Positions 46,971 through 57,799 of a stretch of 64,000 bases of DNA are shown one piece after another. The notes under the pieces were generated by a model, which had not been told where the DNA came from, did no database searches, and saw nothing but the letters and a program-made list of their open reading frames with translations. This DNA comes from Nemophila menziesii. Lineage: Eukaryota > Streptophyta > Magnoliopsida > Boraginales > Hydrophyllaceae. The stretch covers positions 4,960,001 through 5,024,000 of the forward strand of contig JARWIR010000031.1 of the NCBI GenBank assembly GCA_029959085.1. The letters run 5' to 3'. The translations under genes were made by a program, and so were the position numbers. The stretch's first letter is position 1, and each line of letters opens with the position of its first letter.

Positions 46971-47006
46971 TTGTATCGGGACGATACAACTCTGAGTTGG
47001 GGGTCT
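46971..47006 (+). promoter_or_regulatory. Hairpin plus polypurine tract, element C
   Basis: TTGTATCG, loop GGA and CGATACAA form a perfect 8-bp stem at 46,971-46,989. Exactly 17 bases ending in GAGTTGGGGGTCT precede the LTR at 47,007. Confidence 0.8.
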
Positions 47007-49131
47007 TGATGTCTCCTTATTTGTGATAATATAATATAATTCTGAGACATCATTTTAGGCTTATTTATTAGTTTATAGATTGAATTGAGCTTAGTTTAGT
47101 GCACTTTCCTATTTTGGGTCTTGATTTAGTAATATAATATTTTTAGAGCATATTGGGTTTAATTGTTTATTTAGTGTGAAGCTTTAAAGATAATTATGGA
47201 GATTAATTAGAGTCCAAGTCAAAGACTACAACATATGGAAAGAGATTTACATGGTAATTGGAGATAAAGGAAACAAAGGCTAAAAACATGGAAAAGGAAA
47301 AGCTGCCTAAATCTGAATTTCTGCAGCAACGCCTAAAGAAGTGGTAATTACTCCTACAAGGAAGCTGATTTTGGAATATTCCTTTCATAGGGACATAGAT
47401 AATTATGTGACGATTCTTTTGGTATATTATGGAGCTCAAACCGACCAATAACGAAGAAGATATGCCCAAAACGGTCCAGCAGTGTTTATCTTTATTTCCT
47501 TACGAATTTGAGTTGGGCTTGGAGTCTATTACTTGGCTTTTCCTCCAAGAAACGAATTAGGTCAACCTATACACTATAAATACAACCTCTTAACACTCTT
47601 AAATTAACCTTAGGCCACACCAAGTTTTTGTTGCTGTGGCCTAAGGTGTGATAAAAAGATGATATAATTTAGATGCAAATAAATACCCTAAGCTAACACA
47701 GTACTGCAAGTATTACAGGACGTATGCAAGTTTTAATGATAAGAAGATTCGTTCCTCAGAGACTGCCGAAAGTTAGAGAGAACTTATGCAAATTATCAAG
47801 TGCAGATATAAAAGATAGAAAAGATAATACGCAAAGAAAGAAAAGGAAAATAGATTTTTATTTGGTTTTTATAAAGAAAGCTAAACTACTAAATAAAAGA
47901 CAGGAGATAAAAGATATGAATTTCGAAGTAACTAATTAAAACTAAGAAAATAAAAGAGAATAAAATAAATATGAAGAATATGAGATGAGAGATATAGCTT
48001 AGGTTTTACTAGTATGCACTAATCCTTCTAATTCTATCTATTAGATCTAATTTATAAGGGAGAATATTAGCTCTTGGTATACTTAGTCAGGATTTTAAAT
48101 TCCCATTCCTTAGGCCTTGAGAGCGACTAAGGGGGCTACGGCACAAGAGAAGAAGTCTGGAAGGAGCTGTGCATCAATCATGTCTCATTCAACCTCTTAT
48201 TTTGTAATTCTTTTCTCTTCTTTTCTTTGTATGAATTGATTCTATTAGCTTGGATTTTGCATCATGTATAAACTATGAATTCTAATTCTTCTATCTAAGT
48301 TTCTTTGGGAATTATATGTTTTAATTGATACTAGCTACTTACCTTTATATTTGATTATTTGTTTTGATTTAATGATTGTTTTCCTTGCTAGTGCACGAGT
48401 ATAGGATTACCTTAATAATAGTTAGATGATCACCTTAGCTGGGTGTTTAACTATTGAACCACCACATAGCGTCTAGTGTCGATATTAGTTCTGACAAAAC
48501 ATGATTCTAACTAGATAGTCATTAGGGTTTGTTTTAATCACCATATCACCAATTGATTGTTGCGTTTGCTTAGAGCCTTGGTAGCGCTTGATAACTCTAA
48601 GAGTGTAACCACGTCTTGGTTGTGCCGTAGCCCCCTTAGTCGCTCTCAAGGTCTAAGGTATGGGAATTTAGAATCCTGACTAAGTATACCAAGAGCTAAT
48701 ATTCTCCCTTATTAACTAGATCTATATATAGAATTAGAAGGATTAGTGCATACTAGCAAAACCTAAGCTATATCTCTCATCTCATATTCTTCATATTTAT
48801 TTTATTTCTTTTATTTTCTTAGTTTTAATTAGTTACTTCGAAATTCATATCTTTTATCTCCTGTCTTTTATTTAGTAGTTTAGCTTTCTTTATAAAAACC
48901 AAATAAAAATCAATTTTCCTTTTCTTTCTTTGCGTATTATCTTTCTATCTTTTATATCTGCACTTGATAATTTGCATAAGTTCTCTCTAACTTTCGTCAG
49001 TCTCTGAGGAACGAATCTTCTTATCATTAAAACTTGCGTACGTCCTGTAATACTTGCAGTACCGTGTTAGCTTAGGGTGTTTATTTGCATCTAAATTATA
49101 TCATCTTTCTATCACACCTTAGGCCACACCA
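47007..49131 (+). repeat. Fold-back 3' LTR of element C (2125 bp)
   Basis: Parts: 47,007-47,622 equals the short LTR. 47,623-47,634 is AGTTTTTGTTGC, like the start of the primer-site region. 47,635-48,146 is an inverted copy of the LTR 3' end. 48,147-48,619 is a spacer, partly LTR middle. 48,620-49,131 is the forward LTR 3' end. The 512-base arms pair almost throughout by eye. The right end is CCACACCA followed by the TATAC duplication. A TATAAATA box lies at 47,575-47,582. Confidence 0.9.
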
Positions 49132-49136
49132 TATAC

Positions 49137-49518
49137 CAAGAGCTAAAATTCTCCCTTATTAACTAGATTTATAGATAGAATTAGAAGGATTAATGCATAC
49201 TAGCAAAACCTGAGCTATACTTCTCATCTCATATTCTTATCTTTTACCTTATTGTCTTTTATTTTCCTAGTTTTAATTAGTTTAATTCTTAATTTTCGAA
49301 ATTCATATCTCTTTATTTTTCTGTTTTTAATTATTTACTTTTACTCGTTATTTCTACTAACGCGTTTAACACACTTAAGTCCCTGAGAACGAACTTAACT
49401 TATCATTAGAACTTGCATACGTCCTGTAATACTTGCAGTACTGTGCCTGTCTAGGGTGAGAGTGCGTAGTTTCTTGACTTAATTTTATCTTATTTTTATC
49501 ACACCCTAGGCGACACCA
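49137..49518 (+). repeat. 5' LTR of element B, right part
   Basis: 382 bp completing the B LTR after element C, ending CCTAGGCGACACCA. With the left part it gives 1532 bp, against 1531 bp for the 3' LTR. Confidence 0.94.
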
Positions 49519-49524
49519 AGTTTT

Positions 49525-49542
49525 TGGCGCCGCTGCCGGGGA
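49525..49542 (+). promoter_or_regulatory. Primer-binding site of element B
   Basis: TGGCGCCGCTGCCGGGGA, six bases after the 5' LTR, complementary (one change) to plant tRNA-Asp. Confidence 0.93.
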
Positions 49543-49673
49543 CTTGTGTCTCGTTAGCGTGTGGGTTATCTATTTCGAGTAGTAGTTTTTAATTAGTTTT
49601 TATTTTTCAGTTTTAGTTTTTATTTTTCCAGATTTACGCTTGTGGTTTGCTTTAGTCTTTTTCAGGTTTCACA

Positions 49674-51509
49674 GTGTTTAATTCTTGGCCTCCTTTATCG
49701 GAGCCTGAGAGGAGCTTCAGACCTTACAACAAACGAGTTCGTGAGGAAAGAGCCTTAAGAAGAGTAATGGCAGCCCAAGATTCACAACTTGGTGACCAAC
49801 TTGGAGAAAATCCGAGAGGACCACCACCACCTGGTGGACTACAGCAAAATCTACCAGGAATCCAACAACAGAATCTACCTGGTGTACAACTACCAGTAGG
49901 AGGAGGTAATGGGCAGAATAACCTTAATAATCAACAGAACCGAGTTGAACAAGACCTTCCTGGCCTTCATGTACCATTCCATGTTCAACCAATCGGTTAC
50001 CGCCCTCTAGAGATTCCGAATATTAAATTCAGACCCGATCCGGGTATGCTCAGTCAATTTCAAAGTTTTGGACTCTATACTGGTACAGCAATTCAAGATC
50101 CGGTAAGATCGATTCAGAAGTTCATGCAGATTTGTGATGCCTACATTACTCCTGGCATTACACGCGAGCAACTGTATTGTCATATGTTTTCGTTCTTCTT
50201 GACCGGTAGAGCTAGCGATTGGCTAGAGAGACAACCACATGGAACCATTCATTCTTGGAGAGAACTTCAAGCCGCATTCTTTAACCGTTTTTATCCGAAG
50301 AGCATGAGACTTAAAGATCAAACCGAGCTTGGAAGATTTTGCCAAGAAGATGGAGAAACAGTGGGAGAAGCATGGACAAGGTTTCAACAAAAATTAGCTA
50401 GATGTCCACTCCATGGTTATACCCCTGCTCTACAACTTGCTATATTCTATGAAGGTCTTAATGATAAAGGTAGAGAGAAGGTGGATAACATTGGAAAGGG
50501 TAATTTCGTGTCCATGAATCACAATGAAGCTTCCGAGGTGTTAGGAAATATTATAGAACAAGAAAGAAGTTGGCCTTCAACGCGAACTTCTGTAGCAAAG
50601 ACCCGAGGAATGCTTCGTTTAGACGCAGAAACTGCGAACTCAGCTCAAATATCCGCATTAGAAAATCAAATCAAAGAGCTGAAGTTGGAGATGCAAAGGA
50701 ATTTAGCCGCTGCAAACGTAGTATAAGAAGCACAAGGTTGTCAACAATGTGGGGTTAACAATCATACATGGGAAGAGTGCGAATCAAATCCGCAATCTGT
50801 TTACTTTATATCCAATCGCGGAGGTTATCAATGGGGTAACCGAAACCATCCGGGTATGCAGTATTCAAATCCACAAGGGGCCGCTAATCCTGGTCATTAT
50901 CAACTACGCCCTTAGAACAACTCATTCCAACAGAGAGGTCAGTATCAAAATCAACATCAAAATAGACCTGCTCCCCCTCAACAACCTTCTCAATATGCAT
51001 ATACCGATTCCTTAGATCAGAAAGCTTTACCTCAGTACCCTCAAGAAGGATCTATGGACAATCAACAGATAGCACAAGCTCTAGACCGTTTGACCACGAC
51101 TATGAATGCTCAGGAAGAGAAGGTCAGAGGACAAGATGCCATACTTCAGATATTAGGTACTCAAGTAGAACAGTTAAACAAAGTTTTAACAAATTTAATA
51201 GAACAAAAGGAAGTAAAGGCAATCGAAGGAGGTGAAAACAATGTTGGGTTCGAAGCTTGCAAGGCTATTTGCCTTGAAATTAAAGAAAAAGAAGAGGAAG
51301 TACCGCATGCTGCCATTAGTGCCGTGGGAGTTCCGAGTACCGAAGAAGAACCAACCAAGTCTAGCCCCGTGGAATCTGACTGTTCTGAGGTTTATGTGGA
51401 GGATGATCAAGAGAAAGCCGAATTTATACAACAGTTGAGGAAGATGCAAGAGGAAATTTGATCGGTTGTAGATTATGCAGCTGAGCTGGCTAAAGAGAAA
51501 GAGAAAGAA
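49674..51509 (+). pseudogene. Element B Gag, N-terminal and zinc-knuckle part
   Basis: One frame covers the whole stretch. A Gln/Pro-rich N-terminus is followed by the Ty3/Gypsy gag domain (KFMQICDAY, ASDWLERQPHGTIHSW, AAFFNRFYPKSM, GETVGEAWTRFQQ). After TAA at 50,724 the same frame gives CQQCGVNNHTWEEC (C-x2-C-x4-H-x4-C), then a Gln-rich tail. TAG at 50,913 and TGA at 51,459 also interrupt it. The first in-frame ATG is at 49,767. The frame runs into solo LTR D at 51,510 and resumes at 53,047. Confidence 0.9.
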
Positions 51510-53046
51510 TGATGTCTCCTCATTTGTGATAGATTTATGTTAGGATGAGACATCATTTTTAGTGTTTTAGAAGTCAATAATGTCGATTTTCTTGAGTTTT
51601 AGTACACTTTCCTATTTTGTGTCTTGATTTGTAAAATTATTTTTTTTAGAGCATATTGGGTTTAATTGTTTATTTAGTGTGTAGATTTAAAGATAATTAT
51701 GGAGATTAATTAGAGTCCAAGTCAAAGACTACAACTTATGGAAAGAGATTTACATGGTAATTGGAGAAAAGGAAATAAAAGCTAAAAAGATGGAAAAGGA
51801 AAAGCTGCCTAAATCTGGGATTCTGCACACTCGTCTAGAGATTGGTGTTTTTACCTAAGAAATAGGCCGAATTTGGAGATTTCCTTCTAAATGGCCTAGA
51901 TAATTCTGTTGCGATTCTTTTGGTATCTTGTGGAGCAAAATCGGACCAATAACGAAGAAGATACGCTCAAAATAGTGCAGCAGTGTTTATCTTTATTTCC
52001 ATACGAATTTGAGTTGGGCTAGAAGTCCATTACCTTAACTATTCCTCAAGAAAACGAATTAGGTCTTCTAAACACCTATAAATACACCCTTATATCACTT
52101 GTAAATCATCCTTGCCTCATAGTAATTAGTACTTAAGGTTTTATTCTTCCAGTTTATTGTAGAGAGCAAGATAATGTCTTTTGTAATTTTTTTTAGTTTA
52201 TTTCCTTCAGGTATGAACTAAACCTCCCATAGCTTGGGTTTTGCATATGTATAATCTATGAATTCTAATTCTTATATCTAAGTTTCTTTGGGAATTATAT
52301 GTTTTAATTTGATATTAGCTACTTACTTTATATTTGCTTATGTGTTTTGATTTAATGTCTTTCCTAGAACTGATCACTTTAGGATTGTTTCAAGAGTAGT
52401 TAGATGGTCTCCTTGACAGGGTGTTTAACTATTGAACCACCACATAATGTCTAGTGTCGATAGCAGTTCTGACAAAACATACTTCTAACTAGATAGTCAT
52501 TAGGGTTTGTTTTAACCACCGTATCACCAAGATTGCAGTATTTGCTTAGGGCCTTAGTGGCGTTTGATAACCCTATTTGAAATCACTTCTTGGTTGTGAC
52601 GTAGCCCCCTTAGTCGCTCTCAAGGTCTAAGCTTGGGGAATTTAGAATCCTGACTAAGTATTACCAAGAGCTAATATTCTCCCTTATGAACTAGATTTAT
52701 AGATATAATTAGAAGGATTAGTGCATACTAGCAAAACCTAAGCTATACTTCTCATCTCATATTCTTAATCTTTTACTTTATTTTCTTTATTTTCCTAGTT
52801 TTAATTAGTTTAATTGTTAATCTCGAATTCCTACTTGCTTTATTTTCTGTCTTTTAATTATTTACTTTTACTCGTTATTCTTACCTACGCGATTAACACA
52901 CTTAAGTCCCTGAGAACGAACTCTACTTATCATTAAAACTTGCATACGTCCTGTAATACTTGCAGTACTGTGCCTGTCTAGGGTGAGAGTGCATAGTTTT
53001 CCATACTTAAATTGATCTTATTTTTATCACACCCTAGGCGACACCA
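51510..53046 (+). repeat. Solo LTR D (beta subfamily) inside gag of element B
   Basis: 1537 bp, TGATGTCTCC to CGACACCA, with AAGAA duplicated at 51,505-51,509 and 53,047-53,051. It keeps the terminal inverted repeat and a TATAAATA box at 52,077-52,084. Removing it rejoins the Glu/Lys-rich end of Gag. Confidence 0.95.
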
Positions 53047-53051
53047 AAGAA

Positions 53052-53750
53052 GATGAGGTTGCACCTGCTGTGCATGAAGAGAAAGAAGAAGAGAAGGTGG
53101 AACCGCCGCCTATTGTTCAAACAGAGTCATCAACTATTCCTGATACAAATCCTAAGGATGACACTGCACTCAAGGCATTTGTAGAGGCGTACCAACCTGA
53201 AAATATCAACCCCCAAATGCTTGAGATTGCAAAGAGAGGACTTACACCGCAACAAGTTTATACGCAAGTTATTCCTGAGAAAGAGGCGAGTATAGAGATC
53301 CCAAGAGAGAACCTGAGGGTTTCGAGAAGAAGTGAAAGAGAGCTACCAACAAAGCTTAAAGATCCGGGAAGTTTCAACCTTCCTATTCAATTACATGGTA
53401 TGCTCAAAGTGAAAGCTATGTACGATGTGGGTTCTGGTGTGAATCTTATGCCTAAGTCCGTGTTCGAGAGACTTGGACTTCAGAAATAAGAGAAAACTCC
53501 AGTGAAGTTGCAGTTCGCTGACAACTCAGTTAAAAGGACATGGGGAACAGTGGAGGATGTCTTAGTCCGTACAGGTAATATCGCCATCCCTACTGACTTT
53601 GTTATTCTTGAGTTTGATGCAGATAAGTAGGTTCCAATCATACTTGGACGGCCTCTCATGGCCACAAGTCAAAGTGTCATCAAATTCCAAGAAGGGACCA
53701 TCACCCTTCATGCAAAGAATGTATCCGAGACCTTCTATGTCTTGGGTAAG
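53052..53750 (+). pseudogene. Element B Gag C-terminus and protease remnant
   Basis: The frame continues Gag with a Glu-rich stretch. It then shows the protease approach (LKDPGSFNLPIQL), an altered active site (AMYDVGSGVNLMP where related elements have CDLGASVNLMP) and VPIILGRPLMATSQSV. TAA at 53,487 and TAG at 53,628 are in the same frame. The protease would process the Gag polyprotein; with the altered site and stops it should be dead. Confidence 0.82.
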
Positions 53751-54072
53751 AAACCAAGGAAGTTAGATGCCACCGTTCCTGTCATCCACAGCCTTTCACA
53801 TCACAAAGTCCCTCCTGAGAAGATCCACTTAAAGCCTGTGGATACTGAGCCAAACATTGAGTTTGGGGTTGGCCATGAAGTTCTATGGAAAGCTCACAAA
53901 CGCGAAAATAGGCCATGAAGTTTCAAAGACTCGTGGATGGGACCATTCATTGTCACTAAGGTTGTTTCAGCCAAGGTGATAGAAATTCGCCCCAAAACTG
54001 GGGTCAAGCGCAGATTAGTTGACGTTCATAGCCTTACTCGTTGTTGGGGAGGCTATATTCGCAAATCTTGAC
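53751..54072 (+). pseudogene. Element B integrase C-terminal tail
   Basis: Directly after the protease end (YVLGKKPRKLDATVP) the same frame passes, through TGA at 53,916, into SFKDSWMGPFIVTKV, then VIEIRPKTG and RCWGGYI, the end of a Ty3/Gypsy integrase. No RT, RNase H or catalytic core lies between. The same tail is present in A and, more decayed, in C. Confidence 0.8.
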
Positions 54073-54074
54073 AA

Positions 54075-54145
54075 AGGTAACACGTCTAACTTTGAAAGAC
54101 GTTAAACAAAAGTGCTGTATGGGAGACAACCCGTAGTTTTTTAGT
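54075..54145 (+). promoter_or_regulatory. Paired hairpins after the pol remnant, element B
   Basis: ACGTCT / AGACGT, then GTTAAACAAAAGTGCTGT and GGGAGACAACCC, as in C. In A the first stem is GTCG / CGAC at the same place, so both strands changed together. Confidence 0.65.
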
Positions 54146-54284
54146 GTTCATGTCTTTAATTTATGTTTAGTTTAGTTGTTTTTAGTTGATATTGCATATT
54201 TGAAAAAGGTATTAGTGTTTTTGGTGTGTAGGAATTGGAGAAATCCAGTTAGGGACGCGAGCAAATTTTTCGGAGCAGAAGAAA

Positions 54285-54660
54285 GCCCTGCACGGACTAC
54301 CCCCGCGGTGTACCCCTATACCGCAGGGTAAAAACCCGTACCACGGGTGGAGCCACGAGTCTTGTCCAGAACCGAGAAAAAATTGACCCGCGGACTACCC
54401 CCTGCACCGCACCATGGTCCGCACGGTTAAAACCCGTGCTACGGGGTAGGTCCACGGGTATTTTGGCGAAGAAGGCGCGGGGTACCCCTGCGGTGTACCC
54501 CCTAGTCCGCGCCATGGTCCGCAGAGCCAAAACGCGTGCCACGGGTCCTACCACGGGTATTATCCAGTGGGTAAAAATTTTCGAGCAACAGATGTTGCGG
54601 TGTACCCCGCGGTACACCCATGGTCCGCAAGGATGGTCCGCGCCGCGCTATTGGAGAGAG
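54285..54660. repeat. GC-rich palindrome array, element B (GCGGTGTACC / CCATGGTCCGC type)
   Basis: It sits in the position held by the CCGGTATACCGG array in C. Units alternate GCGGTGTACCCC, CCATGGTCCGC and ACCCGTGCCACGGGT-like inverted repeats, four rounds in about 370 bp. The framework (AAAACCCGTG.CACGGG) is shared with C but the main palindrome is different. ORFs across it are artefacts. Confidence 0.85.
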
Positions 54661-55089
54661 AAAGTTACGGATTCAAGTGTATAAATGAGGTATTAAGCCA
54701 TTATTCCAAATTTTATAAACCTAAAGCCTCTTTCTCTTCTCCAAAACTCTCCCAACTCCATTGAAGCTCATCAAAACCTTCACCAATCACCAAAACACTA
54801 CCCAATCATCAAGAAAAACACATCAAATCTTCTCTCCACATCATTACAAGAGAGATTCAAGCACCCAATCATCACCAAATCCATCAAATTGAAGAATCAA
54901 AGAGCAAAATTTTCAAAATTCATCCTACAATTTCCTAAATCCAAGCCAACCCATTACAAATCCACCTCACCCACATAGAGATTCATCATCAATTCACCTA
55001 TCCTAAGCCAAATCAAGCTTGTTCAACGATTATTTCACAAGATCAAATTTCAAGGGTTGCTAAAGCTTTGAGTTGGGGGTTAATTGAAG

Positions 55090-56289
55090 ATGACTAATAG
55101 AACAACAATTTTAGCTAACAAGTGGGAGGTGAAGAGTAACAAGGGATTGGATTTAATCAAGAAGAAATCAATTGACAAAGGTTCTAGTTGTAAATCAAAG
55201 GGTAAAGATAAAGTTGAGAAGAGTGAAATACCTTTGTTTGATCGTAATGGTAAAAAGCTTTACTTTTATGCAAAGGAGAAAACACAACCTCCACAAGGTC
55301 TTGCACCCCAAGAGAAAGAGAAAACTTCAAGGGCCCTAAAGACTTCTGCAGAGAAACAATTGAAAGAACTACCTTTTGCTTATGAGAAAGTATTCAAGGA
55401 AGAAGTTGGTACAGGAGAATATGCGAGATTCTTAGAGCTTGGTGAGAAATTGGGTTGGTCTACGTTCATGGTAAGATGTTCTGAATTATGTCATGAGTTA
55501 GTTTTGGAATTCTATTTAGGCCTCTTTAGGCGAGATAGTAAAGATTGTGTTCCGATTAGAGGAAAACTAGTTCCGTTCACAGTTGAGGAGATTTGAAACC
55601 ACTTCAAGTTTAAGAAATTGAAAGGTTATTGCAAATTTGAAGAAGCGGTTGCTAAACAAAAAATCTTTGATGAGGAATTACTTTTTGAGCATGTATTAGA
55701 CAAGGAGAAAGTGCAATCACATAAGGGAGAATTGAAGGCACCTTGGCCTTACAAATATCTTCAATCGGATGCGAGAATTTGGCACAATTTCCTTGTCCCT
55801 AATATCTTTGGAAACACACAAACTTTGGATGTGACTATGAAGTACGCTCTACTATTGGACTGTATTTTGAGAGGAGAAGAAGTGGATGTGGCACAGTTGA
55901 TCTATGAGGAGGTGATACGATTTTCGGTCTCTCCTAAATCGGTTTATAATGTTAAATTTCCTACTATGATCACGTGTCTTGTGCGAGAAGCGGATGTTAC
56001 ATTGGGTGAAGAAGAGAAAGTCGAGTTTAAAACAAGTTACCTTGATAATGCTTGGATCAAGGATATATTTCGAAGAGCGGGTTCTACGCAAGTCTCGAAA
56101 GAAGAAAAAAAGCAAAGTTGGCAAGAGAAGATGGAGGATCGTTTAACGAAATTCAAAGCAGCTCAAACTTATTTAGTCAATGATGTGGCACAAATCAACG
56201 CTAATCAAGTGCACATCATGAAACTCCTTAAGCAATTAACGAAAGGTCCAGCAATTCCTACCTTGGATGTCAATGATGCGAGGCAATAG
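55090..56289 (+). pseudogene. Plant-transposon-type ORF downstream of pol remnant, element B
   Basis: One frame of about 400 codons from ATG 55,090, with a single internal TGA at 55,594. After a basic Lys/Ser-rich N-terminus come GWSTFMVRCSELCHELVLEF, IRGKLVPFTVEEI, then SDARIWHNFLVPNIF and ALLLDCILRGEEVDVAQLIY. This layout matches the family annotated as putative plant transposon protein, found in extra ORFs of plant Ty3/Gypsy elements. A helical Lys/Gln-rich C-terminus follows. There is no signal peptide or membrane span, so envelope function is not supported. The role in the element is unknown. Confidence 0.75.
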
Positions 56290-57763
56290 CCTCGAGAGTA
56301 TGTTCTCTTTATTCCTTACCATTTCTGTAAATATGTCTATCTGCTAATTTTAATTTCTATTTTTCGAGTCTTTTTTGAGTCGTGGGGACACGGCTCATTT
56401 TTGAGTTGGGGTGTGGGGATTCGTTGTCTCTCATCTCCATTTTTCTGTTTTTAGGTTGAAATTAAAATTTTTGATACATGGGAATTAGATGTAGAGTGTA
56501 TTTAATAGCTTGAAAGCATAAGCTCAGTGAATTGATGATAGTAAGTAGTATGTTTATGTGCTATTTTATTTGTATGCTTTGAGTATTTGCAGGAAAACAC
56601 ACGTTGATAGTAAAGAAAAGATTAGTGAGCAATGCGATAGAAAGTATGTTCGATCTCAGGGAACCTTGAAAGTGTGTAGGCCGTGAGATCCAAGCTAGTT
56701 GAAAAACCCATTTGATGAAAGTGCTAAAGGTAAGAAAATAACGAAATTACATAGTGTAGAAAGTGATTAAGGCGGTTCTTTCATATTTGAAGCCTTAGAA
56801 GCCTTTTTGCCTTGTGATTTTTGAATTTATATGTTATATCCTTCTCAGCCCCTTCTAGCCTTTCTAAAGATTTTTATTGAAACACATTATAAGCCATATC
56901 CTTTAGATTATAGGACTTTTTTATATGACCCGCACTCGAATCGCGATGCATAGACAGTTGTTTTAGAGCTTGAGTTTGGGGAGGTGGGTCCACCATTATG
57001 GGAATTGTTATTGGGTTGGGATTTTTGAGCTTATTAATTGTGCTTTGTGCTTTTATATTGATGATGATTCACAGATTTTTATTGTAACCCTTTGCCGGGG
57101 TAATAGTGAATGAAAAAGAAGCTACGAGCTAAATTTGCTAACAAGGGCATTTAAAGAAAAAATATATATGAGAAAATAGCGTGATATCTCAACATTAAAA
57201 GATAGTCATAGCTTAAGAAATTGATTTAAAAAGAAAAATATATATATTCGGACTGGCAAAGTGGATTTTTATGTGAACATCTTAGGCTTAAATTGGGTTA
57301 TTGGGGATGCTACATATGCGATTTGTTGACGGCTAGTGAGGAGAGAGCCAAAAGCTCACTCCAAATTATCCAAATATACTATCATACCGTCCCTAAGCCT
57401 ACATTACAACCTTAAAGACCTTTTGATTCTTTGCTATGTAATTGAGAAGTGATTGAACCATTAGAGATTAGTTGAGTGGATCCTTCGAAACTAGTGAAAA
57501 TCGATGAACAATCTATAGCTTTCTTGGGGAACTGAGTAAAGTCCCAATCCTTCTTACATTGCGAAACTAATCTGATCTTAAATTCAAGTCGTGTTGACTG
57601 TGGATATGAGAAGTGTACATGTATGTAGTTTATGAATATTATTGCATGAAATTTTCTGAGTTATGTGCTTTAGGTTTATTCTATATATTCTGCTATGTTC
57701 TTCCCATTGCGTTGAGAATTTTATAAGTGTGTATTTATAGACTTCCCTTTGTTTTTATCTTTA
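56290..57763 (+). other. Element B 3' non-coding region
   Basis: It holds conserved blocks shared with A, C and E: GAGTCGTGGGGACACGGCTC near 56,375, TTTGCCGGGGTAATAGTGAA near 57,090, GTGAGGAGAGAGCCAAAAGC near 57,337 and CCGTCCCTAAGCC near 57,390. No gene is seen. Confidence 0.75.
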
Positions 57764-57799
57764 TTGTATCGGGACGATACAACTTTGAGTTGGGGGTCT
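57764..57799 (+). promoter_or_regulatory. Hairpin plus polypurine tract, element B
   Basis: TTGTATCG, loop GGA and CGATACAA (57,764-57,782), then 17 bases ending TTGGGGGTCT, then the LTR. Compared with element E, three stem pairs differ on both strands and remain complementary. Confidence 0.8.

Larger units (their letters stand above)
41632..49131 (+). mobile_element. Element C: deleted beta element with a fold-back 3' LTR
   Basis: The element is bounded by TATAC at 41,627-41,631 and 49,132-49,136. The left LTR is a short 614-bp form. The interior holds the C-terminal part of Gag, a small integrase-tail trace, palindrome arrays and ruins of the downstream ORF. The right side is a short LTR followed by an inverted and then a forward copy of the LTR 3' half. 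It lacks the main Gag domain, protease, RT and integrase core, and is the most reduced copy in the nest. Confidence 0.9.

Noticed and set aside
55090..56289. Envelope-like gene, as proposed for some Athila elements
   Set aside because: No signal peptide, membrane segment or coiled fusion-type region is visible; it fits the plant-transposon ORF family instead.
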